Part shown: positions 1-5,252 of the stretch, in pieces
Layout: every line of letters begins with the position of its first letter
Numbering within the stretch: position 1 is the first letter of the stretch
NCBI GenBank assembly: GCA_964384785.1
Contig: CAYLLH010000012.1
Span: 1-6,197 of the forward strand
Length of the DNA stretch: 6,197 bases
Direction of reading: 5' to 3'
From: JAZKSG01 sp964384785
GTDB lineage: Archaea; Thermoplasmatota; E2; DHVEG-1
Position numbers and translations under genes: made by a program
The notes under the pieces: model-generated
What the model saw: only the letters and a program-made list of their open reading frames with translations
Database searches by the model: none
What the model was told of the DNA's origin: nothing

Positions 1-517
1 GTTTCTTGAAAGTTTTACAGATCTGTTTAGATTTCTTATCCAAGATCATTTTTTGATTTCGTTTTTTGGTTTTCTTTTTTGGTGGATCTGGTTTGAATAG
101 TTTTAAATCAAGGAGTATCCCAAATTTTTCAGATATTTGTTCTATAGTTTTTGTTATATATTCCAGTAGTTTTTTGTCTTCTTTTTTTAGTATATGGTTT
201 TGGAAGTGTCCTATGGTTCTTCTATCAGGTATATCTGTAAATCCAAGTTGTAATGCTTCTTCGTAATGGTTTTTGAGGTATTGTATGGTTTGTTTTTGAT
301 AATTTATGCCTCTAAGATTTTTAAAAAGAAGAAGTTTGTATAGTGAATTATACGAGTATTTTATTTTCCGGTATTCTATGTCTTTGTTTTTTGGTACTTG
401 GATTTTTTCCAGGAAGTCAGCTATCTTTATCTGTTTTTGTTTGTTGAATAGTTCGAATGTGTTATATATCTCCTTTTCAATTTTTGATTTGGAGATATTT
501 TGTCTGCTTCGTGGCAT
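1..517 (-). CDS. Probable transposase, N-terminal part (cut by left edge)
   Basis: The frame is open from the ATG at 517 to the left edge, giving about 172 residues with no stop. The protein begins MPRSRQNISKSKIEKEIYN and is very basic. It contains DIPDRRTIGHFQNHI near residues 106-120 and ends, as far as visible, in a lysine-rich linker (PDPPKKKTKKRNQK). An N-terminal helical DNA-binding region followed by a K-rich linker before the catalytic core is typical of DDE transposases of the IS4/IS5 type. That assignment is inference, because the catalytic DDE residues would lie beyond the window. The start is supported by GGAG at 529-526, eight bases before the ATG. An alternative is another DNA-binding protein of a mobile element. 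Plus-strand open frames across this stretch are antisense. Confidence 0.6.
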   Translation of the reverse strand, partial: MPRSRQNISKSKIEKEIYNTFELFNKQKQIKIADFLEKIQVPKNKDIEYRKIKYSYNSLYKLLLFKNLRGINYQKQTIQYLKNHYEEALQLGFTDIPDRRTIGHFQNHILKKEDKKLLEYITKTIEQISEKFGILLDLKLFKPDPPKKKTKKRNQKMILDKKSKQICKTFKK

Positions 518-532
518 TCAATATTCTCCATG

Positions 533-558
533 CCTTAGGGAGTGGTACCTCCCTTTGG
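533..558 (-). repeat. Hairpin in transposase leader
   Basis: AGGGAG (537-542) and CTCCCT (549-554) are perfect 6-base arms around a 6-base loop (TGGTAC). The pairing can extend outward to about 10 bases per side with two mismatches. The hairpin lies between the predicted TATA box and the start codon of the transposase-like gene, so it would be in the mRNA leader just above the SD. It may limit transposase translation or be part of the element's end. Confidence 0.45.
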
Positions 559-596
559 CTTACTTATGTTATATTACTATAGGTATATAGTATAAG

Positions 597-604
597 TATA
601 TAAA
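597..604 (-). promoter_or_regulatory. TATA box for the transposase-like gene
   Basis: On the minus strand this reads TTTATATA, a good archaeal TATA element. It predicts a start of transcription near 574 and a leader of roughly 57 bases carrying the hairpin and the SD. The whole 560-630 stretch is TATA-rich, so the exact element is uncertain. Confidence 0.35.
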
Positions 605-634
605 TATTACGTTTAGTATGATAGTATAGGTAAA

Positions 635-644
635 TTTTAATAAT
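635..644 (+). promoter_or_regulatory. TATA-like element for the zinc-ribbon gene
   Basis: TTTTAATAAT is centred about 28 bases before the ATG at 668, and no SD precedes that ATG. Together these suggest a leaderless or nearly leaderless transcript. The match to consensus is moderate. Confidence 0.35.
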
Positions 645-667
645 GTGAATAAAGATAAACTAATTCA

Positions 668-814
668 ATGACTATAGAAGAAATCAAAGTTTTAAAATGC
701 AAATGTGAAAGATGTGGTCATAATTGGATAACTCGATCAAAAGAAAAACCAAGGGTATGTCCGAAATGTAAGAGCCCTTATTGGGATAAACCACGAAAAG
801 AAACCAATAAATAA
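668..814 (+). CDS. Small zinc-ribbon protein, 48 residues
   Basis: The product has two cysteine knuckles, CERCGHNW (C13, C16) and CPKC (C31, C34), with an extra C11. It ends in SPYWDKPRK. The pattern CxxCGHxW, about 14 residues, then CPxCKSPYWxKPR is that of the small zinc-ribbon proteins common in archaea and some phages, which probably bind one Zn(II) in a rubredoxin-like knuckle. These proteins are thought to be nucleic-acid-associated or regulatory, but no specific role is established here. The gene has its own TATA-like element and no SD. The next gene starts 74 bases downstream with its own promoter, so the two need not be co-transcribed. Confidence 0.85.
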   Translation: MTIEEIKVLKCKCERCGHNWITRSKEKPRVCPKCKSPYWDKPRKETNK

Positions 815-858
815 GTTCGATTAAAATTTTTGTGCTAAGGAAACTGCTTTGAGAATGA

Positions 859-866
859 TTTATAAA
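859..866 (+). promoter_or_regulatory. TATA box for the HTH gene, leaderless
   Basis: TTTATAAA is a near-ideal archaeal TATA box centred 26 bases before the ATG at 889, with a purine-rich GAGAA just upstream where TFB would bind. The expected start of transcription is at or within a few bases of the ATG, and no SD is present, so the mRNA is predicted to be leaderless. TGCTTTGAG (845-853) and CTCAAGCA (872-879) form a bulged inverted repeat around the box and could be an operator. Confidence 0.6.
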
Positions 867-888
867 GTTCCCTCAAGCATAGTATTTG

Positions 889-1335
889 ATGCTGAGAAAA
901 ATCCCAGAAAAACTAATAAAAAAAATTAGAAAAGAAGTTTTATCTGGTAAATCTAAGTATCAAGTAGCAAAAGAATATGATGTTTCTGATTCAACTGTTT
1001 ATAAATATACAAAAGATATTGCAAGACCTAAAAATGTTGGCCCGTGCATTAAAAAAGAACAATTTGAGTTGTTTAAGAAGATATTAAAACAAGGATATGT
1101 GTATACAAATGGAAATAGAAATCGTCTTCGTGGACTTCAAAAACATTTTCCTATGATTAAACGTGCAAACTACAAAGGAAGATCTCTTTATTTTTTAGAA
1201 GATTACAATAAAACTGCTTTAAAAGCCATGGTAAAACAAAAAGAGTCTAAAGTGATTAGTTATTATGATCTTTCAAATATGTCAAAAATATTTGATGTGA
1301 AGCTTTCTTCAAAGGAAAAAAAGAAAATAGTATAA
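889..1335 (+). CDS. Helix-turn-helix DNA-binding protein, 148 residues
   Basis: Residues 17-45 (VLSGKSKYQVAKEYDVSDST and following) form a clear helix-turn-helix of the Hin-resolvase/homeodomain-like type found in transposases, resolvases and regulators. Residues 55-108 may be a second compact domain (LFKKILKQGYVYT ... GRSLYFLED), possibly winged-helix-like. The tail is lysine-rich. No catalytic recombinase residues are evident, so a transcription factor or a stand-alone DNA-binding protein of mobile origin is most likely. I chose the ATG at 889 because it sits 26 bases after the TATA box; a TTG at 886 would add one residue. I do not recognise a named family beyond the HTH. The zinc-ribbon gene lies upstream on the same strand, and the gene ends convergently with the membrane-protein pair. 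Confidence 0.75.
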   Translation: MLRKIPEKLIKKIRKEVLSGKSKYQVAKEYDVSDSTVYKYTKDIARPKNVGPCIKKEQFELFKKILKQGYVYTNGNRNRLRGLQKHFPMIKRANYKGRSLYFLEDYNKTALKAMVKQKESKVISYYDLSNMSKIFDVKLSSKEKKKIV

Positions 1336-1348
1336 AAAAATATACTAT
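1327..1348. terminator. Bidirectional terminator-like inverted repeat
   Basis: ATAGTATA and TATACTAT are perfect 8-base arms separated by six A. The repeat overlaps the stop codon of the HTH gene and lies two bases past the stop of the convergent 108-residue gene. On the minus strand the loop supplies a T-run directly after the stop. On the plus strand a T-rich stretch follows at 1361-1369. Archaeal termination relies mainly on T-runs, so the stem may or may not matter. Confidence 0.5.
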
Positions 1349-1349
1349 C

Positions 1350-1676
1350 TTAATTTGTGTTTATTTTTTGTAAATGTGGTATTTGATTATAGACATATAC
1401 CATAACAAGCCAGATACTGATAATAGCTATTGTCATCGTTCCGCCAATTGTAGCCATTTCTTGTAACATAACTGGTATCTCTGCAGGTGTCTGCATAGCA
1501 GTCAAAAATGGTGGATATAATACAATTTCTCCATGTGCAATGTGCTCTACTGCAAGCATTATCACTCCACCCCAGATCATTATATTTAACCAGCCTATTT
1601 TTAGATTTTCAGGTATTTTTTTTCTAAAAACTGTTGTTACAACTGCAAGGCTCATTGGTGCTATAAAGCATGCCAT
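1350..1676 (-). CDS. Small three-helix membrane protein (second of a pair)
   Basis: The 108-residue product has about three hydrophobic segments (near residues 2-17, 29-46 and 76-96). The second carries IMIWGGVIMLAVEHIAHGE, with W35, G36, E44, H45, H48 and E50. The upstream gene's product has a closely similar segment, LMLWGTSIMILVDHILGYEG, so the two are paralogues and probably partner subunits in the membrane. The gene starts two bases after the upstream stop, and its SD (GGAGGA) is made from the Gly-Gly codons at the end of that gene, which argues for coupled translation. I do not recognise a named family. The conserved acidic-His pair within or beside the membrane could bind a metal or move protons, but that is speculative. 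Confidence 0.75.
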   Translation of the reverse strand: MACFIAPMSLAVVTTVFRKKIPENLKIGWLNIMIWGGVIMLAVEHIAHGEIVLYPPFLTAMQTPAEIPVMLQEMATIGGTMTIAIISIWLVMVYVYNQIPHLQKINTN

Positions 1677-1678
1677 TT

Positions 1679-1972
1679 TTAATTTCCTCCTACACTTTTT
1701 CTTTTCGGTTTTGATGTTAATAATAAAATTTCCCAGAAGACAAATATTGGAATAAGCATAACAATTCCAAGTAGTGTTCCACTGGTTATCATTCCTTCTG
1801 TTTCAAGTTCTATAAACGCTCCACCTTCGTAGCCAAGAATATGGTCTACTAATATCATTATTGAGGTTCCCCATAGCATTAAACTGAGAATGTCCAGCTT
1901 ATAGATTTTTGGTTTAATATACCATAATGCGGTTACAGCTATTGCTGCAATCAAGGTTGTTACAAGCCACAT
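1679..1972 (-). CDS. Small three-helix membrane protein (first of a pair)
   Basis: The 97-residue product has hydrophobic segments near residues 2-20, 28-46 and 64-86 and a basic C-terminus (SKPKRKSVGGN), which is probably cytoplasmic. The middle segment holds W34, G35, D43 and H44 in the same arrangement as W35, G36, E44 and H45 of the following gene. A GGAGG at 1987-1983, ten bases before the ATG, supports the start. An ATG at 1979 is out of frame. The pair follows the feo operon on the same strand after a 164-base gap that contains a T-run and a palindrome, so it is probably its own transcription unit. A link to iron is suggested only by position. Confidence 0.75.
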   Translation of the reverse strand: MWLVTTLIAAIAVTALWYIKPKIYKLDILSLMLWGTSIMILVDHILGYEGGAFIELETEGMITSGTLLGIVMLIPIFVFWEILLLTSKPKRKSVGGN

Positions 1973-1985
1973 AATACATTTTCCT

Positions 1986-2094
1986 CCGTAACATTTTTTT
2001 TATTTTCGTAACACGGAAATACAAGATTGTTATTTAACAATTTTGGTAGCAAAAAATTAAAAATCGTGCCACGTATATCTATTAAACGTGTTAC
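1986..2094 (-). promoter_or_regulatory. Control region of the membrane-protein pair
   Basis: This gap holds three signals. A near-perfect palindrome at 2023-2044 (10-base arms, one mismatch, 2-base centre) contains TTAAATAA on the minus strand, which could be the TATA box and would place transcription start near 2008. CGTAACA occurs at 1987-1993 and again at 2007-2013, exactly 20 bases apart. Its inverted form CGTGTTAC is at 2087-2094. The arrangement looks like operators for an unidentified regulator. No reading frame of note is present. Confidence 0.35.
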
Positions 2095-2103
2095 TTTAAT
2101 AAT

Positions 2104-2124
2104 AAAAACCCTACTTTTAAAAAA
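2104..2124 (-). terminator. T-run terminator of the feo operon
   Basis: Just past the stop of the FeoC-like gene the minus strand carries T6 (2124-2119) and then GGG followed by T5 (2108-2104). Oligo-T tracts of this kind are sufficient for archaeal termination. No convincing stem accompanies them. Confidence 0.4.
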
Positions 2125-2136
2125 TAATTGTTTAAA

Positions 2137-2397
2137 CTAAGGTTTCTCAACTAATTCTCTACCTTTTTCTGTAAGAGCAAACATTTTAATATCAGGGCTG
2201 CAGGCAATGGAATTACAGTTCATTGGACACATTTTACATCCACTGCCATACGTGATTTCTCCAAGAAAACCTTGATGAATAAGAGAGTCCACCCTTGCTT
2301 TTAGAGTAGACTCCCTAAGGTTCATTTCTTTGCTGATGACGTCAAGGCTTTTTTTATTCTGTATTCTTTTTAATATTTCTCTTGTAACACTATTCAT
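2137..2397 (-). CDS. feoC: FeoC-like winged-helix protein with four-cysteine cluster
   Basis: The 86-residue product has an N-terminal winged helix-turn-helix (residues about 3-48; ISKEMNLRESTLKARVDSLI). A cysteine cluster follows, C54-x2-C57-x3-C61-x4-C66, and then a short return strand and helix (FALTEKGRELVEKP). A small winged helix whose wing region carries about four cysteines is the hallmark of FeoC, which in bacteria binds an Fe-S cluster and acts with FeoB. The cysteine spacing differs from the enterobacterial form. As the last gene of the feo operon, overlapping the preceding gene by eight bases, its position also fits FeoC. A GAGGG SD lies about ten bases upstream. It could act as an iron/oxygen-responsive regulator or as a FeoB accessory protein; the sequence does not say which. 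Confidence 0.65.
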   Translation of the reverse strand: MNSVTREILKRIQNKKSLDVISKEMNLRESTLKARVDSLIHQGFLGEITYGSGCKMCPMNCNSIACSPDIKMFALTEKGRELVEKP

Positions 2398-2878
2398 TTA
2401 TTTTTCCCTCATCAGCAATGTTTTTATTTTTTTTATCTAGATAAAGATAATATATTGCTACAAGAGAAAATGGCAGTAACAACAGTGAAGGTATGTATGG
2501 ACCAGCGTATGATGCTATAAAACCTTCTGCTGTGTTGAACCATGCTCCATCCTCAGGACCAGGAATTGAACCAAGTATCATTCCAAGGAACGCTATTCCA
2601 CCTATAAGCCAGATCATTACACTTGCCATTATTGTTTTAGCTTGTTGATGTATATCTGTAAAATTCTTAAAACTTGACAGATAAAAAGCTCCTGCAAAGA
2701 ACAAGATAAGGCCACGCCACAGGAGAAAATCTTCTTGGTCACAGATTATAACAGCTCCATATTCAACACATCCACCAGTTAAAGCTATGATCAACTCTAT
2801 TATACCAATTCCTAGAACGATTAGTCCAAATATTGCAAAGTAATATTTTCCAATTTGATATATTGTTTTAGTTTCCAT
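2390..2878 (-). CDS. Four-helix membrane protein of unknown function in the feo operon
   Basis: The 162-residue product has four hydrophobic segments near residues 13-34, 51-70, 82-103 and 126-147, and a charged, probably cytoplasmic tail (DKKNKNIADEGKINE). The first loop has two cysteines (C37, C46) and acidic residues. The loop before the last helix is rich in Gly, Pro and Trp. I do not recognise the family. Its place in the operon is firm: it begins four bases after the FeoB membrane gene, with a GGGAGTG SD seven bases before its ATG, and overlaps the FeoC-like gene by eight bases. An accessory or structural subunit for the split FeoB is the simplest idea, but nothing in the sequence proves it. 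Confidence 0.8.
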   Translation of the reverse strand: METKTIYQIGKYYFAIFGLIVLGIGIIELIIALTGGCVEYGAVIICDQEDFLLWRGLILFFAGAFYLSSFKNFTDIHQQAKTIMASVMIWLIGGIAFLGMILGSIPGPEDGAWFNTAEGFIASYAGPYIPSLLLLPFSLVAIYYLYLDKKNKNIADEGKINE

Positions 2879-2882
2879 TTTA

Positions 2883-4151
2883 TTACACTCCCATTATTAG
2901 TAAAATCCAACGTATAAGCGCTCCCCATACAAACACTGCAACTAATAGTATCAAAAGACTTCCGAGTAGAAACGTTATTACTCCTTTTAGTCTATCTTGA
3001 ATTCCTTCTTTTACTATCATTGCAAATGTTGCAACACATGGAAAATAAAGGCTTACAAGGACTACTGATGTTATCAGCTGAGATGTAGTCATCTCTATTG
3101 CACTCAGCTGAGCAACAGCTAAGTCTTTTCTCATAAACGCAGTTATCAGTGGCGATACGGTTTCTTTTGGAACTCCAAACCAACCAGTTAGCAAAGGTTC
3201 AAGACCATTTGCAAGCCAGTCAATTACGCCAACAAGATATAATACATTTACAAGAAGTACTCCAAAGATCATAAAGGGTATTGCAACCATGATAAACCCT
3301 CTGACTCTTGCCCAAAGTTTTCTAGTTACATTTCTAATAGTGGGCATCCGATAGGGAGGTACATCAAGTAGCATTTCAGGGGATCTTCCTGGTAGTATTT
3401 TGTTTAGTATGAATCCAAAGACAAAGAATCCTGCAAACAAAAATACCATTACAAGTCCAACATACTGAGGGATAACTTCCAGCATAACACCAATCTGTGC
3501 ACCACATGGGATAAAAATCGCAAGAAGCGTCATCATCATAAATCGTTGTTTTTTTGTCTCAAGGTTTCTTGTTGCAGTGACTGCAGGTACGTTACATCCA
3601 AGAGAGAGGATCAATGGAACGATTGCAAAACCATGAAGTCCTATTTTATGAAGTAACGTATCTATCAGTACTGCAAGTCGTGGTAGATATCCACTATCTT
3701 CCAAGAATATCAGGAACACATAAAATGCAATTATCGCAGGAAGTACCACTCCTATTCCAACAAATAAGGCAGTGGTTAATACTCCTCCGGCTTCAAAACA
3801 TATATCACCAGCATAATCTGCTGCAAAAACACTTGGATCCCCTATAAAGATGTAAAACAGCCATCCGCTTTTATCAGGAAACAGGCTTCCAAGCCATGGA
3901 ATCCAACCTTGAAAACCTTCGGTTCCTCCAAATAGTTTTACAAAAAAACCATCTGTGAAAAATCCAGCTACAGCTCCAAAAAATGACCAGAAACCATAAA
4001 GAACTGCAAGAGCAATTGGAACACCGGTTATTGGTTTAACAGTTATCTCCGCGATAGCATCCTTAAGAGTATGTTTATAGGTTCCATATGAAACTGTTTT
4101 TTTAGATATCTTATCTATTAGATCCCATCGTTCATCTACATCCAGTTTCAT
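2883..4151 (-). CDS. feoB: Ferrous iron transporter FeoB, separate membrane subunit
   Basis: The 422-residue product is the membrane part of FeoB without its GTPase domain. After a short cytoplasmic start (ERWDLIDKISKKTV) it has the expected helices. The first gate region has EDSGYLPRLA (151-160), then SLGCNVPAVTATRNLE (183-198) with C186, and FIPCGAQ (213-219) with C216. The second gate region has FMRKDLAVAQL (339-349) and LYFPCVATFAMIVKE (368-382) with C372. These match the conserved cysteine-bearing gates that form the Fe(II) pathway. The protein would import Fe2+ across the cytoplasmic membrane, powered or gated by the separate G-domain protein. Its ATG directly follows the stop of that gene (TAAATG), with a GGAGGA SD inside the upstream gene, so the split is genuine gene organisation and not a sequencing frameshift. 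Confidence 0.93.
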   Translation of the reverse strand: MKLDVDERWDLIDKISKKTVSYGTYKHTLKDAIAEITVKPITGVPIALAVLYGFWSFFGAVAGFFTDGFFVKLFGGTEGFQGWIPWLGSLFPDKSGWLFYIFIGDPSVFAADYAGDICFEAGGVLTTALFVGIGVVLPAIIAFYVFLIFLEDSGYLPRLAVLIDTLLHKIGLHGFAIVPLILSLGCNVPAVTATRNLETKKQRFMMMTLLAIFIPCGAQIGVMLEVIPQYVGLVMVFLFAGFFVFGFILNKILPGRSPEMLLDVPPYRMPTIRNVTRKLWARVRGFIMVAIPFMIFGVLLVNVLYLVGVIDWLANGLEPLLTGWFGVPKETVSPLITAFMRKDLAVAQLSAIEMTTSQLITSVVLVSLYFPCVATFAMIVKEGIQDRLKGVITFLLGSLLILLVAVFVWGALIRWILLIMGV

Positions 4152-4679
4152 TTAGTTATCCTCCTTTACACAGTTTTGTATTTTTTTAATATCAACAGAT
4201 TTAGCGTTTTTTATCTCCGAAACAATATCTTTTATTCCGCGGCCACTAACAGCAATAGTTGGCAATACAGGAACCCCGAGGATTTTTTCTAACTCTTTTA
4301 CATCAATTGAAATTTTTTTATCTTGGGCTACATCCCACATGTTAAGTGCAATAACTACAGGATAACCTCTTTCTATGATTTCAAGAGCAAGATAAAGACC
4401 TCTCTCAATTTTAGTGGAATCAATAACACAAACTACAACTGATCCTTCGTTTTCTTTAAGGATTTTTACAGCGACTTCTTCAGCTTTGTCTTTTGGTTCA
4501 AGTGAAAACGTACCTGGTACATCTATAAGCTCCATTTCTTCATGATTAACCCTGATGTATCCTTTCTCAAAATCAACAGTTGTACCAGGATAGTTTGACT
4601 CAGCTACATTTGCACCTGTGAGACGATTGAAAACAACACTTTTGCCAACATTGGGATGACCCATTAGAAGAACTTTCAT
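4152..4679 (-). CDS. feoB: FeoB GTPase domain as a stand-alone protein
   Basis: The 175-residue product is the N-terminal G domain of FeoB. All five G motifs are visible: G1 GHPNVGKS (7-14), G2 YPGTTVD (30-36), G3 DVPGTFSL (53-60), G4 NMWD (113-116) and G5 SGRG (145-148). The DSTKIERGLYLALEIIERG stretch is typical of FeoB. It should bind and hydrolyse GTP at the cytoplasmic face and control the membrane subunit encoded next. Normal FeoB carries a helical (GDI-like) domain of roughly 80-100 residues after the G domain. Here the protein stops soon after G5, so that domain is largely missing. The start overlaps the feoA2 stop (ATGA), with a GAGGTT SD eight bases upstream. Anchoring to the membrane subunit must be by protein contact. 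Confidence 0.92.
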   Translation of the reverse strand: MKVLLMGHPNVGKSVVFNRLTGANVAESNYPGTTVDFEKGYIRVNHEEMELIDVPGTFSLEPKDKAEEVAVKILKENEGSVVVCVIDSTKIERGLYLALEIIERGYPVVIALNMWDVAQDKKISIDVKELEKILGVPVLPTIAVSGRGIKDIVSEIKNAKSVDIKKIQNCVKEDN

Positions 4680-4906
4680 CTGCTATCAACCTCAACAATT
4701 ATTTTTTCTGCATTGTTTCGACTGATAGAAATCGAGCTGTTACCAATAGTTACTACAACAGGTCCTTTCATTGGTTGTTTTGAGGATAGTTCAACAGTTT
4801 TATTCAAACGAAGACCCATACCTGCTAAATAATGTCTAAGATTTCCTGGTATTTTTTCTACCGTTCCTTTTTCACCTAATTCCATGTTAGATAATTTTTT
4901 CTTCAT
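4676..4906 (-). CDS. feoA: FeoA-family SH3-like protein (second copy)
   Basis: The 76-residue product has the FeoA pattern: LSNMELGEKGTVEKI, then NLRHYLAGMGLRLNKTVEL, then PVVVTIGNSSISISRNNAEKIIVEV. FeoA is a small cytoplasmic SH3-like protein thought to bind FeoB and modulate its GTPase or transport. I chose the ATG at 4906, not the upstream ATG at 4981. The frame above 4906 overlaps feoA1 and does not look FeoA-like, and AGGAGGTTG sits eight bases before 4906. That SD is formed by the last codons of feoA1 (Arg-Arg-Leu-stop). The gene overlaps the FeoB G-domain gene by four bases, which fits coupled translation and a partner role. Confidence 0.88.
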   Translation of the reverse strand: MKKKLSNMELGEKGTVEKIPGNLRHYLAGMGLRLNKTVELSSKQPMKGPVVVTIGNSSISISRNNAEKIIVEVDSR

Positions 4907-4910
4907 AGAT

Positions 4911-5126
4911 TTACAACCTCCTAACTCTAATTTTACGTGCCATCCCTCGACCAATTGAGACAACATTTCTATCCACCTCAACGGTTACAGGACCAATATT
5001 TGATATAATTCGGACTATACATCCTTCAGAAATTCCTCTAAAAGAAAGTCTACGGCGGTGATGACATCCACCATGAATTGAGACAATTTTTGCTGAATCA
5101 CCTTGTTTTACATCTGTTAATATCAT
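4911..5126 (-). CDS. feoA: FeoA-family SH3-like protein (first copy), Cys/His-bearing
   Basis: The 71-residue product opens the feo operon. It follows FeoA order: LTDVKQGDSAKIVSI, the turn GGCHHRRRLSFRGISEG, then PVTVEVDRNVVSIGRGMARKIRV. The usual family motif is a glycine turn followed by two or three basic or other residues and a leucine; here that turn contains C21, H22 and H23, which is unusual and could touch metal. It probably works with feoA2 on the split FeoB. No SD precedes the ATG at 5126. A TATA-like element lies about 61-68 bases upstream, directly beside predicted DtxR-type operator sequences, so the whole operon is expected to be iron-repressed. Confidence 0.88.
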   Translation of the reverse strand: MILTDVKQGDSAKIVSIHGGCHHRRRLSFRGISEGCIVRIISNIGPVTVEVDRNVVSIGRGMARKIRVRRL

Positions 5127-5186
5127 TATAATAAAAGAATGCTTTTAGGGATGTGTTAAAGGTAAGCCAAAAAAATTTTGATATTT

Positions 5187-5194
5187 TTTTATAA
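5187..5194 (-). promoter_or_regulatory. feoA: TATA box of the feo operon
   Basis: The minus strand reads TTATAAAA, placing the start of transcription near 5165 and leaving a leader of about 39 bases without an SD. The operator-like CTAAAAAATTTAGG begins only four bases upstream of the box, over the expected TFB-binding element. A repressor there would block promoter recognition. Confidence 0.5.
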
Positions 5195-5197
5195 TAA

Positions 5198-5240
5198 CTA
5201 AAAAATTTAGGTTTTTCAGGTTTTTTCCTAAAAATCTAAA
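5198..5240. promoter_or_regulatory. Predicted DtxR-type operator cluster at feo
   Basis: CTAAAAAATTTAGGTT at 5198-5213 is repeated exactly at 6107-6122 in front of dtxR. Its core is an inverted repeat (CTAAA-aaa-TTTAG, followed by G). A second site, CCTAAAAATCTAAA, lies at 5227-5240. TTTAGG (5206-5211) and CCTAAA (5227-5232) face each other across 15 bases. One more TTTAGG half-site is at 5144-5149 in the leader. The cluster also covers the region where the upstream dtxR-DUF2023 transcript would end. Confidence 0.55.
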
Positions 5241-5252
5241 TAAATAATTTGT

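Noticed and set aside
66..590. Plus-strand open frames of 66 and 94 codons
   Set aside because: They lie antisense to the long minus-strand transposase-like frame, and their Phe/Ser/Ile-rich composition is what the reverse of a Lys-rich gene gives. Neither has an SD.
838..873. GGAAACT / AGTTCC pair near the HTH promoter
   Set aside because: The arms are short and bulged, and they are not nested with the TGCTTTGAG/CTCAAGCA pair, so they are probably chance.
1540..1755. Plus-strand 71-codon frame
   Set aside because: It is antisense to both small membrane-protein genes, which have SDs and coherent helices.
2992..3183. Minus-strand 63-codon frame
   Set aside because: It lies inside feoB in another frame; the overlapping FeoB sequence is strongly family-like.
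3614..3847. Plus-strand 77-codon frame
   Set aside because: It is antisense to the FeoB gate region and has no supporting signals.
4140..4180. Frameshift or sequencing error splitting feoB
   Set aside because: The junction is a clean TAAATG with an SD, and the missing part is a whole domain, not a few residues.
4907..4981. N-terminal extension of feoA2 starting at 4981
   Set aside because: The extra 25 residues overlap feoA1 and do not resemble FeoA. The ATG at 4906 has an ideal SD.
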